From positions 1 through 21,330 of the IMG/VR virus record IMGVR_UViG_3300009308_000013: a stretch of DNA of 21,330 nt. One strand, given 5' to 3'. Source of the stretch: a virus. The notes beneath the pieces were generated by a model. That model made no database searches, was not told where the DNA came from, and saw only the letters and a program-made list of their open reading frames with translations. Positions 1-5,671 of this stretch are shown piece after piece. The translations under genes and the position numbers were made by a program. Positions within the stretch are counted from its first letter, which is position 1, and each line of letters begins with the position of its first letter.

Positions 1-2
1 CA

Positions 3-785
3 AGTCGCTCGTCAGCATATGCTGCTGGTGGTGCCGGTGGTGGTGGGGGCGGGGGTGGCAACGGAGGGCACGGCTTCTACGGATTTAAAATACCAGTTAA
101 AGTACTGAGTGACACAGAAGAAGTAACAGTTACAGTTGGCGGCAGTGGTGCCGGTGGCAATGGAGGTGCCGGTGGCGGCAAGGGAGAAAGTGCCTACTCG
201 GTAGCTGACGGGAAAAAAGGAGGGGCAGGGAATAGTGGCGAAAGTGGGGGCGCAACCTCTTTTGGCCAGTCGCTAACATTCCTCGGTGGGAAGAGCAATC
301 TCTCTACCGATAATGGTGGGGACGGTGGGAAAAAAGCCGCTTCTGGTAGCACAGGGGGTGTCGGTGGTATCGGTGGTATCGGTGGTGCGGTTGCACCCAA
401 TACGACAATGACATTTAACGGATTGTCATATAACGAAGAGGTTAATATGTTGCCAGAATTATTTGTAGGTGCAACGACAAACAATACTAATGGCACTAAT
501 GGTACTAGTGGTGCTGTAGGTAATAATGGGGCTGTATCTAATGGTGGTAATTTTGGGGTTAGTGCTAATCCTGCGAATAACAATTCTGCCGATAGAATAT
601 TAATAGCGAAATATATTTCTCTTTTCCACAATATATCTTCAAACATCGGAACAGGTGGAAGAGGCGGAGCGGGTGGAAAGGGCGGCAATGGGCAACACGT
701 TATAGGTCAAGCCGGTGAGGATGGTTTAAAAGGCATTGACGGAACGAACGGAAACAACGGAATAATCTTAATAGAATGGGGTTGA
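3..785 (+). CDS. Glycine-rich tail fibre / tail tip protein, C-terminal part (5' truncated by window edge)
   Basis: An open frame runs from the left edge of the window to TGA 783-785, giving about 260 residues with no start in view. It is very rich in Gly, Asn, Ser and Ala, with runs such as AGGAGGGGGGG near the left edge, VGGIGGIGG around 360-395 and GGRGGAGGKGGNG around 655-690. A less biased stretch reading GFYGFKIPVKVLSDTEEVTVTVGG (in two pieces) resembles a small beta domain. The end, NNGIILIEWG, is typical of glycine-rich phage tail proteins, which close with a hydrophobic strand. Polyglycine-helix bundles at tail tips are known in phage receptor-binding adhesins; that this protein binds the host surface is inferred from family type and position before the lysis genes. 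The internal ATG at 408 is not a likely start, since the frame and composition continue upstream. Confidence 0.75.
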   Translation, partial: SRSSAYAAGGAGGGGGGGGNGGHGFYGFKIPVKVLSDTEEVTVTVGGSGAGGNGGAGGGKGESAYSVADGKKGGAGNSGESGGATSFGQSLTFLGGKSNLSTDNGGDGGKKAASGSTGGVGGIGGIGGAVAPNTTMTFNGLSYNEEVNMLPELFVGATTNNTNGTNGTSGAVGNNGAVSNGGNFGVSANPANNNSADRILIAKYISLFHNISSNIGTGGRGGAGGKGGNGQHVIGQAGEDGLKGIDGTNGNNGIILIEWG

Positions 786-789
786 ATGC

Positions 790-1134
790 ATGTATAAGAT
801 AGCTTTAATTCTAAATGACAGAGTGCAACATATCGGCACATATAAAGCGTTGCCGCAGTTCGCCCCTCCGTTAGTGACAGTTGATATTACTAACTATGTA
901 GGAGAGGTTAAAGAGGGTTATTTGTACGATGAAGAAAGTGGTGTATTTATCGAGTCTACAACACCTATACCAGAAGAACCCGAACAGCAACCACGACCAC
1001 CAACGCTGGAGGAAAAACTAGCAGAATTACTAGTCGAAAGAGATAAACAAATTCAATCACTAAAAGAACAACAATTAAGAACTGACGCAGACTTAGCAGG
1101 GTTTATGGACTTTGTATTAATGGGAGGAATGTAA
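790..1134 (+). CDS. Small tail-associated protein (XkdW-like)
   Basis: A 114-residue protein starts four bases after the tail fibre stop. The N-terminal half (about residues 1-55) reads like a small beta domain, MYKIALILNDRVQHIGTY. A Pro/Glu-rich hinge (PIPEEPEQQPRPP, about 60-72) follows, then a charged helix likely to form a coiled coil and the end FMDFVLMGGM. This layout and the closing hydrophobic helix match short proteins found after tail fibres in PBSX-like Gram-positive phages (XkdW type), often thought to be fibre accessories or assembly factors. The family assignment rests on pattern and position and is moderate. The ribosome binding site is poor (GGGG just upstream), so translation is probably coupled to the fibre gene. 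Confidence 0.6.
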   Translation: MYKIALILNDRVQHIGTYKALPQFAPPLVTVDITNYVGEVKEGYLYDEESGVFIESTTPIPEEPEQQPRPPTLEEKLAELLVERDKQIQSLKEQQLRTDADLAGFMDFVLMGGM

Positions 1135-1135
1135 A

Positions 1136-1351
1136 ATGGCAGTTTACTCATTCAGAATAGGACCTTATGCAAGAAGTATTTACTCTTATGGGACGGCAAC
1201 GTTTGCTGATATCCCAACAGAATATATTCAACCGGTAAAAGAATATGCAGCAAAAACTTTTTCGCAATATGAAATGGATTTAGCGATTGGAAATGGGTTT
1301 ATCACGCAACAACAATACGACGAGACAATATTGTTAAAGCCTCTTGAGTAA
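1136..1351 (+). CDS. Small tail-region protein (XkdX-like)
   Basis: A 71-residue protein begins two bases after the previous stop and is the last gene of the tail operon before the terminator. Its C-terminal part, YEMDLAIGNGFITQQQYDET, has the pattern 'helix, G-W/F-I, QQQYDE' common in very short proteins and C-terminal tails next to phage fibre genes (XkdX-like). The function is unknown in that group; a structural or fibre-attachment role is inferred only from position. The ATG at 1136 follows a GGAGG-like sequence (GGGAGGAATG, inside the end of the upstream gene), so the start is well supported. Confidence 0.6.
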   Translation: MAVYSFRIGPYARSIYSYGTATFADIPTEYIQPVKEYAAKTFSQYEMDLAIGNGFITQQQYDETILLKPLE

Positions 1352-1391
1352 ACGCGACATAAGCTAACATTATTTTTTGTAACAAATATTG

Positions 1392-1422
1392 AGAACGTCC
1401 ACTAATCTGGCGTTCTTTTTTA
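1392..1422 (+). terminator. Rho-independent terminator after tail genes
   Basis: AGAACGTC (1392-1399) pairs with GGCGTTCT (1409-1416), an 8-bp stem with one G-U pair and a 9-base loop, followed by a T-run to 1422. It lies between the tail genes and the lysis cassette. It may be leaky, since no obvious promoter is seen before the lysis genes. Confidence 0.8.
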
Positions 1423-1450
1423 TTTACCCAAAAGAGAGGTGAGTGCGGTT

Positions 1451-1822
1451 GTGCCAGAAAACGCAAATGAGTTAGTCAGAGAGTTGACCAAAGTTATGAC
1501 GGGAATCGGATTGGATATCAGGGAGATCAAAACAACTCTATCCCATTTCGGCGAGAAGTTTGATGGTGTGCAAAAAGATATCGAAAAAGTGCGGATAGCT
1601 ACAAATGAGACTGAGCATGATGTAGAAACATTGAAACTCAAGATGAATACTCTAGAAATTCAGTCAGCAGACATGAAAACTGATGTTGGTATTCTATTTG
1701 CTAAATTCAAAGAGCGCGACAAAAAAAGCGACACTGACCGAAAGTGGATTATCGGTACTGTATTATCCGTAGTCGGCTTAACCGTTACTGTTATCACTAT
1801 TGTTATCAACTATTTAACGTGA
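1451..1822 (+). CDS. xhlA: XhlA-type hemolysin/lysis accessory membrane protein
   Basis: A 123-residue protein has a long amphipathic, coiled-coil-prone body (about residues 5-95, e.g. DIEKVRIATNETEHDVETLK) and one C-terminal membrane segment of hydrophobic residues starting at WIIGTVLSVVGLTV and ending with NYLT. This is the layout of the XhlA family, which in PBSX works with the holin in host lysis at the cytoplasmic membrane. It is longer than PBSX XhlA (about 90 residues), mainly in the coiled-coil part. The GTG at 1451 was chosen because AGAGGTG (1435-1441) sits about nine bases upstream; the in-frame GTG at 1439 overlaps that site. It is followed by the holin after 13 bases, with a GAGGAGG site between them. 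Confidence 0.8.
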   Translation: MPENANELVRELTKVMTGIGLDIREIKTTLSHFGEKFDGVQKDIEKVRIATNETEHDVETLKLKMNTLEIQSADMKTDVGILFAKFKERDKKSDTDRKWIIGTVLSVVGLTVTVITIVINYLT

Positions 1823-1835
1823 GGAGGAAAACATT

Positions 1836-2090
1836 ATGACTACAGACAAACTAAAACAATACGTCGGGTTATTCGGCGGGCTACTGTCGGCAATCCTTTT
1901 GTTTTTAGGTACGTTAAACGTCGAGTTTGAATGGTTCAACATGGAATCGATCGGGGCATTCGAAGGTGTATTAATTGCAGCAGTTCCGTTCATTTTGCTT
2001 GTGTACGGGGTTTACAAAAACACTTACGTATTAACTGAAAAAGCGAAAAGACAAGAAGAATTGTTAAAAAATCGCGGGCTGAAGAAATGA
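1836..2090 (+). CDS. Phage holin
   Basis: An 84-residue protein has two hydrophobic segments: about residues 10-27 (LFGGLLSAILLFLGTLNV) and about 43-62 (GVLIAAVPFILLVYGVYKN). A positively charged tail follows (KAKRQEELLKNRGLKK). This is typical of class II holins of Gram-positive phages, which form lesions in the cytoplasmic membrane and release the endolysin. The exact holin family (SPP1/XhlB or phi LC3-like) is not decided here. The ATG follows GAGGAGG at good spacing. Its stop overlaps the endolysin start (ATGA, 2087-2090), so the two are translationally coupled. Confidence 0.8.
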   Translation: MTTDKLKQYVGLFGGLLSAILLFLGTLNVEFEWFNMESIGAFEGVLIAAVPFILLVYGVYKNTYVLTEKAKRQEELLKNRGLKK

Positions 2091-2719
2091 GTGTAACCCA
2101 ACAAAACAGAAACGTCGGTAGTCTCCACAAGGTCGCGCAAGAAGCTTGCAGACTCTTTCTGTCCGAGTGCGAAAAGGCGGGCGTTAAGATATTCATTACT
2201 GAGGCGCACCGCTCACAGGCTAGGCAAAACTATCTGTATGCACAAGGTAGGACAAGACCTGGCAACATCGTCACCAACACGCTAAACAGTAATCACAAAA
2301 GCGGGTTAGCCTGGGACATAGCAGTAAGTCCACCCTTGTCCTTGTACGACAAAGCCACAATGGACAAAGCGGGAGCCATTGCCCGCAAGCTAGGAATCAC
2401 ATGGGGCGGAGATTGGAAGACTTTCGTTGACCGTCCACACTTCGAAGTTAAGACTAACTGGAAAGCGCCTGTCGTTACTGTCGCAAACGTTGTACCCGCA
2501 ACGCAAAAGGAGGATGACAAATTGGTTTTTTCTAGTCCAACATTAAAGAAGGAAACTGAAACGTCTTTAGCGAGTAAGGCGCACCGTCAAATCGTTGTGG
2601 ATGCAGCCATTAAGTCGGGAGCGCATATATCGTGGGCGGACAAGCTGGCGAGCGGCTCAATCACGGAAGCGGATGTGTTGGGGTTGGCTATAAAATATCT
2701 GATCGCCACAAATAAATGA
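2087..2719 (+). CDS. Endolysin: L-alanyl-D-glutamate / VanY-type M15 peptidase with C-terminal wall-binding region
   Basis: A 210-residue lysin that cleaves the peptide part of peptidoglycan. The M15 metallopeptidase signature is complete: SNHKSGLAWD (residues 68-77) gives zinc ligands His70 and Asp77, and DRPHFEV (115-121) gives the third ligand His118, preceded by the WGGDW block at 106-110. This resembles the CwlK/Ply500 group of L-Ala-D-Glu peptidases. After a linker at about 122-145, residues 146-210 (LVFSSPTLKKETETSL onward) form a second, helix-rich module like those at the end of other Bacillales phage lysins; cell-wall binding is inferred. There is no signal peptide, as expected for a holin-released lysin. 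The site upstream of the ATG is weak and the start overlaps the holin stop, so translation is probably coupled. Confidence 0.9.
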   Translation: MSVTQQNRNVGSLHKVAQEACRLFLSECEKAGVKIFITEAHRSQARQNYLYAQGRTRPGNIVTNTLNSNHKSGLAWDIAVSPPLSLYDKATMDKAGAIARKLGITWGGDWKTFVDRPHFEVKTNWKAPVVTVANVVPATQKEDDKLVFSSPTLKKETETSLASKAHRQIVVDAAIKSGAHISWADKLASGSITEADVLGLAIKYLIATNK

Positions 2720-2763
2720 AGGTGTGATACAATGAAAGTATGCAGGGCATCTAATACGCCTAG

Positions 2764-2810
2764 AAAAAGCGACCCATCCACTTATCATTGTGGGTAGGGT
2801 CGCTTTTTTT
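2764..2810. terminator. Strong bidirectional terminator between lysis genes and minus-strand genes
   Basis: A long hairpin: AAAAAGCGACCC (2764-2775) with GGGTCGCTTTTT, and an inner stem ATCCAC with GTGGGT separated by one bulged A (2796). It is followed by seven T on the plus strand and preceded by five A, which give a U-run on the minus strand. It sits between the convergent endolysin gene and the HTH gene and would stop transcription from both sides. Confidence 0.9.
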
Positions 2811-2814
2811 GCGT

Positions 2815-2994
2815 TCATTCACTTTTCGTTTGTAAAGAGTAGTTATACAATTTCTCAGCCGTATCTAACGTCATGTTACCAATAGGCGACTCCCCGTTTT
2901 GATAACGGTTAACAGTTCGGGCGTTGATTCCTAAGTCTTTGGCGATTCTGTAAGCCGTTTTCGTTTTGAGTAGTTCTTCAATTTCTTTTTTCAA
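2815..2994 (-). CDS. Small HTH DNA-binding protein
   Basis: A 59-residue protein read on the minus strand, beginning MKKEIEELLKTKTAYRIAKD, continuing LGINARTVNRYQNGE and ending NYSLQTKSE. The segment TAYRIAKDLGINARTVNRYQNG (about residues 13-34, given here in pieces) is a clear helix-turn-helix of the Cro/XRE type, so it is probably a DNA-binding regulator. The start is TTG at 2994, which overlaps the stop of the upstream gene (TTGA). AAGGAGG (3011-3005) lies ten bases upstream. It is the second gene of a two-gene operon transcribed from the promoter at 3456-3484 and ends right before the bidirectional terminator. Its target may be the palindromes at 3458 or 5627; that is inference. Confidence 0.8.
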   Translation of the reverse strand: MKKEIEELLKTKTAYRIAKDLGINARTVNRYQNGESPIGNMTLDTAEKLYNYSLQTKSE

Positions 2995-3407
2995 ACCCCA
3001 ACTTCCTCCTTCTGTTTAATTACTTTGTATTTTCTCGCCGTCTTCAGTCCCACGATGTCATACGATCCGTTTGGCAAATCCATATAGAACCACACCTCGG
3101 GTTCTCCTGTGTCTTGCACCAATTTGATAGCAGCTACTTTCTTTGTTCTTTTTCCAGTAGACACTATATCACCTACTGCCAATCCGCTGTGTTCCGTGTA
3201 CCTTTCCAGTGTTGTGAAGCCGTTAATCGTGATCGGCGCGTACTGCCCAAGCAAAGCGTTAATTTCTTTCGCTTCTTCCTCATTCACTTCTATATAACCG
3301 AACGACCCCTTGAAAGACATTTCGCCATCCTTCAATATCTTTCTTTCGATATTCGTAAACCCGTTATCTAATGCAAACTTGATTTCCGATAATGTGCTTT
3401 TCATCAT
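2991..3407 (-). CDS. Hypothetical protein, first gene of the minus-strand operon
   Basis: A 138-residue soluble protein that I do not recognise. It begins MMKSTLSEIKFALDNGFTN and has a mixed alpha/beta character. A stretch at about residues 73-90 (HSGLAVGDIVSTGKRTKK) could be a small barrel-like (SH3/KOW-type) module, since it continues with VAAIKLV and EVWFYMDLPNGSYD. AAGGGGAT lies eight bases before the ATG. The gene sits directly under a good promoter with an operator, and its stop overlaps the start of the downstream HTH gene, so the two are co-expressed. A role in lysogeny or phage-plasmid maintenance is suggested by place only. Confidence 0.7.
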   Translation of the reverse strand: MMKSTLSEIKFALDNGFTNIERKILKDGEMSFKGSFGYIEVNEEEAKEINALLGQYAPITINGFTTLERYTEHSGLAVGDIVSTGKRTKKVAAIKLVQDTGEPEVWFYMDLPNGSYDIVGLKTARKYKVIKQKEEVGV

Positions 3408-3455
3408 TTCGCCATCCCCTTAGTTGTTTTGTGTTCCTTGCTAACTTCTAAACTT

Positions 3456-3484
3456 AGTATACCACGGTATATTGTTATACGCAA
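3456..3484 (-). promoter_or_regulatory. Sigma-A-type promoter for the minus-strand operon
   Basis: On the minus strand TTGCGT (3484-3479) and TATACT (3461-3456) are separated by exactly 17 bases, a good match to the vegetative promoter. It points toward the 138-residue gene that starts at 3407, leaving a leader of about 45 bases. Confidence 0.75.
3458..3471. promoter_or_regulatory. Palindromic operator overlapping the -10 box
   Basis: TATACCACGGTATA is a perfect 6-2-6 inverted repeat (arms TATACC / GGTATA). It covers most of the -10 box and the adjacent spacer of the minus-strand promoter, so a bound protein would block RNA polymerase. The best candidate binders are the HTH proteins encoded at 2815-2994 and 5672-5899. 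Confidence 0.6.
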
Positions 3485-3508
3485 GTACATTATTAAAATT
3501 AGTTTTAT

Positions 3509-4102
3509 TCAATCTACTTTTCGCCATCCATTAACAACAAAGTCCCCGACGTACATTAACATATCGGACCACGCAATCGAGGTTTTATATGGATTATCGG
3601 AATTGATATACTTCATAACCTTTTTTAATTCGGCTTGGTGTTCCTCAGTTAGTTTCTTCCTCTTGGAATGTTTGCTCATGAGTGTATGAATGAACTCGGG
3701 GTCGCGGATACTAGCGTTAATGAGTACAGCAGTGGCACGGGATGGAGTGACATCTAATGCGTGGGCTAATTTTGCGATGTTTTCAAAGTCGTCTGTTGTG
3801 AATTTAGTGGTGATCCGTTCATGGAAACCCTTTTCCTTTCTCCTCTGTAATGATGGATTATCCAAGCTGCCAAAGTAAATGGTGTTTTCTAGTCGGACAT
3901 CACGTCTGAAATGCGGCTTCAGATAACCCATAACTTCTTTCGAATGTATTCCCTCCTCACACAAGATAACCGCGATGTCCTTAACGGGTATATCGCAAAT
4001 ATCAGACAGGCTATAAATGATCTTCTTCAATTGAATTGGAATCATCGGTTTTACATCCCTCTTTTTGTCTGACCGAACTTTTCTTTCTCCTCTATCGCCC
4101 AC
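3509..4102 (-). CDS. Hypothetical protein with ribbon-helix-helix-like segment, divergent to parM
   Basis: A 197-residue, basic, soluble protein on the minus strand, divergent from the parM-like gene. The N-terminal part (about 20-70) is helical. Residues 96-132, starting RITTKFTTDDFENIAKLAHA and continuing LDVTPSRATAVLINASI, have the strand-helix-helix pattern of ribbon-helix-helix (CopG/MetJ) DNA-binding proteins. A charged helical stretch follows (KHSKRKKLTEEHQAELKK). The start is GTG at 4102, with AGGAG (4115-4111) eight bases before it; an ATG at residue 20 is an alternative. Its place next to the segregation genes and divergent orientation suggest a regulator of partition or copy number, but this is inference and I do not know its family. 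Confidence 0.65.
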   Translation of the reverse strand: MGDRGERKVRSDKKRDVKPMIPIQLKKIIYSLSDICDIPVKDIAVILCEEGIHSKEVMGYLKPHFRRDVRLENTIYFGSLDNPSLQRRKEKGFHERITTKFTTDDFENIAKLAHALDVTPSRATAVLINASIRDPEFIHTLMSKHSKRKKLTEEHQAELKKVMKYINSDNPYKTSIAWSDMLMYVGDFVVNGWRKVD

Positions 4103-4376
4103 CGCGCACTCTCCTATTCTATTGTGGTGTTTGGGTTAGGACACATACCCCATTCCCAAGCTTAAATCATCATATGGATGGCGGGGGAGTAGTATGCATA
4201 CATTTACGAGAGAGGGAACAAATAGTCGGGGAATAGGGCGGAGGTACTATCTTAGGATTCTCGATGTATAAACCTCTCTCCCCTTCCGTATACTCTTATT
4301 ACAGCGGCAATAAAAAAACTTAGATGACTGTCGAAGAATTATTGCCGTTGCAATATAAAATCGAGGGGATGGGTTA
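4103..4376. other. Divergent intergenic region; candidate centromere (parC) and promoter region
   Basis: 274 bases without a supported gene lie between two divergent genes. The region contains a 10-bp perfect palindrome GTATGCATAC (4192-4201), purine-rich and pyrimidine-rich blocks that are mutually complementary (GAGAGAGGG near 4209 and CCTCTCTCC near 4273), and a long-range inverted repeat (4305-4347). No tandem iterons of the R1 parC kind are obvious. No convincing -35/-10 pair was found on either strand, although both flanking genes need promoters here. As the DNA just upstream of an actin-type par operon it is the first place to look for the centromere bound by ParR; this is inference from the known layout of type II par loci. 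Confidence 0.45.
4305..4347. repeat. Inverted repeat upstream of parM-like gene
   Basis: CGGCAATAA (4305-4313) and TTATTGCCG (4339-4347) are perfect 9-bp inverted arms separated by 25 bases, ending 30 bases before the parM-like ATG. It could be an operator pair, a ParR-binding site or an RNA hairpin in the leader. It has no T-run and so is not a terminator. Confidence 0.65.
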
Positions 4377-5237
4377 ATGACTATATTATTAGGGGTAGAC
4401 GCAGGGAACCATATGGCAAAAGTGGCGGGGGCATACGGAACTGATTCTTATAGAACTTCTATTTGTGATTGGTTCGAGCGGGACGTTGAGGAAACGTTTG
4501 GCAATGACGATATGGAGTTTGAAGTCGATGGGAGAAAAGGTTTCGCCGGATCCATTGCAGAACATGAGGATGAATATGGCGGCGGTGGTTCGATGTTCGG
4601 TGATACCAAAGCACACCAGGACACAAAAATAAGAGTTCTACTGGCCATTTCCCGTTATCTAAAAAAGTATTGCCCTGGTGAATACTCAGTTAAAATAATA
4701 GTCGGTCAGCCTGTCAAAACTCACAAGGATTCCGAAAAGCAAAAGATCAAAGACATGTTAATTGGTCATCATAATTTCAAAGTTAATGGGCATCATAAAA
4801 ATATAACCATCGAAGCGGTAGAGGTCGCCACAGAGGGCGGAGGCGCTTTCTGGTCTAACCCTAACAATGGGACGATTAGAGTATTAGACATCGGCAGCGG
4901 AACTGTTAACGCCGTCACGACGATTGATAAGAAGTTCGTCAACAATAAGTCCGATACATTTAACTTCGGGGTTGAGACGATCAAAAACAGGGCAGACATT
5001 GACGGCATGGCTCGGGGTATTATCCGCAGCACAACCAAGTTGAAATGGCACAAAAACGACAGGGTGTATGTATGTGGCGGAATAGCCGAAGAAATCGCGC
5101 CGTTCATAGCGGAGCACTTCGTAAACTCAGAGATCATATATCCGCAGCTACAATGTAACGAGGGGGTAATTGTTACGCAGTCGGTATTTTCGAACGCGGT
5201 AGGTTTTTATAACATTGCCAGGGGACATTACAAATGA
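4377..5237 (+). CDS. parM: ParM/StbA-type actin-like ATPase (plasmid or phage-plasmid segregation)
   Basis: A 286-residue actin-fold protein. The nucleotide-binding elements are visible: phosphate-1 loop LLGVDAGNHMAKV (4-16), connect/IVGQPV segment (108-113), phosphate-2 loop VLDIGSGTVNAV (169-180) and adenosine motif VYVCGGIAEEI (230-240). Length and motif order fit the ParM/StbA and Alp family of filament-forming segregation ATPases rather than MreB, FtsA or Hsp70. Such proteins polymerise and push apart two DNA copies through an adaptor bound to a centromere. The next gene, overlapping by four bases (ATGA), is ParR-like, completing the pair. GAGGGGAT stands seven bases before the ATG. Phage-encoded segregation actins are known from some Firmicutes and Actinobacteria phages; that this one maintains an extrachromosomal prophage is inference. 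Confidence 0.88.
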   Translation: MTILLGVDAGNHMAKVAGAYGTDSYRTSICDWFERDVEETFGNDDMEFEVDGRKGFAGSIAEHEDEYGGGGSMFGDTKAHQDTKIRVLLAISRYLKKYCPGEYSVKIIVGQPVKTHKDSEKQKIKDMLIGHHNFKVNGHHKNITIEAVEVATEGGGAFWSNPNNGTIRVLDIGSGTVNAVTTIDKKFVNNKSDTFNFGVETIKNRADIDGMARGIIRSTTKLKWHKNDRVYVCGGIAEEIAPFIAEHFVNSEIIYPQLQCNEGVIVTQSVFSNAVGFYNIARGHYK

Positions 5238-5470
5238 GTCGCAAATGTAAGACGATCAGTTTCAAATTGACGGACGGTTACGAAATGCGATTGTTGGATT
5301 ACGCCGAAAAGGAAAGTAACGGGGATTTCAGCAAGTACATTAAACGGCTGATAAGTCGAGATATGGAATTGCACGAGCGTATGTCGTCACCACCCATGAA
5401 CGGGATACCGTCACCCGCAACAATCGAAGTAATGAAACCAATCGAACAGGATTTCAGTGGTTTTCTATGA
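5234..5470 (+). CDS. parR: ParR-like ribbon-helix-helix centromere-binding adaptor
   Basis: A 78-residue protein. The N-terminal half (KTISFKLTDGYEMRLLDYAE, residues 6-25, then KESNGDFSKYIKRLISRDME) has the short beta-strand followed by two helices typical of RHH proteins, which dimerise on DNA. The C-terminal third is Pro-rich and disordered-looking, with an end (EQDFSGFL) that may contact the filament, as the ParR C-terminus does. It starts at the ATGA overlap with the parM-like gene, an arrangement expected for parMRC loci, and a terminator follows directly. Together these make a complete type II partition operon apart from a proven centromere. Confidence 0.82.
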   Translation: MSRKCKTISFKLTDGYEMRLLDYAEKESNGDFSKYIKRLISRDMELHERMSSPPMNGIPSPATIEVMKPIEQDFSGFL

Positions 5471-5477
5471 ACGACCT

Positions 5478-5510
5478 AGCGCTTGTCCTAATCGGATAGG
5501 CGCTTTTTTT
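5478..5510 (+). terminator. Rho-independent terminator of the parMR operon
   Basis: AGCGCTTGTCC (5478-5488) pairs with GGATAGGCGCT (5494-5504), an 11-bp stem with two G-U pairs and a 5-base loop, followed by T5504-T5510. It separates the partition operon from the early regulatory region. Confidence 0.88.
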
Positions 5511-5574
5511 ATTTTTATTTAATTAAAACAATTGGGAACTATATATAGAAGGAACACTAACAGAAAGTTATAAT

Positions 5575-5601
5575 TAATAGAATCTATTAGTAATATAATA
5601 G
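5575..5601. repeat. Overlapping inverted repeats (operator-like array)
   Basis: Three arms of one hexamer alternate in direction: TAATAG (5575-5580), CTATTA (5584-5589) and TAATAG (5596-5601). The first two form a perfect palindrome with a 3-base centre and the last two one with a 6-base centre. The array lies directly upstream of the probable early promoter, in AT-rich DNA, where a regulator could bind cooperatively. Confidence 0.6.
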
Positions 5602-5608
5602 AAAGTGC

Positions 5609-5637
5609 TTGCATATATGAATCTAGCATAGTACACT
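5609..5637 (+). promoter_or_regulatory. Probable early promoter
   Basis: TTGCAT (5609-5614) and TACACT (5632-5637) are 17 bases apart and point at the XRE gene starting at 5672. Each hexamer matches the vegetative consensus at about four of six positions, so strength is uncertain. The 14-bp palindrome at 5627-5640 covers the -10 box. Confidence 0.5.
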
Positions 5638-5640
5638 ATG
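5627..5640. promoter_or_regulatory. Palindromic operator over the early promoter -10
   Basis: CATAGTACACTATG is a perfect 6-2-6 inverted repeat (CATAGT / ACTATG). It has the same geometry and the same central AC as the operator TATACCACGGTATA at 3458-3471, and shares the ATA...TAT outer bases. A common or related repressor could therefore act on both promoters. Confidence 0.6.
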
Positions 5641-5671
5641 TTTAGAAGTTGAAAGCGAGGTGAACAAGATA

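Noticed and set aside
194-688. Long proline-rich minus-strand frame opposite the glycine-rich tail gene
   Set aside because: The Pro/Phe bias is the mirror of GGN codons on the other strand; the plus-strand frame is open from the window edge and has a typical tail-protein end.
2732-2800. 22-codon ORF with ATG at 2732 after the endolysin
   Set aside because: It lies within the terminator hairpin and has no clear ribosome binding site.
4036-4236. Plus-strand frame across the start of the 197-residue minus-strand gene
   Set aside because: It has no ribosome binding site and overlaps the better supported minus-strand gene; its amino acid composition is not protein-like.
4175-4237. Short ORF MDGGGVVC... 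in the parM upstream region
   Set aside because: There is no ribosome binding site and only 20 codons, so this is treated as intergenic DNA.
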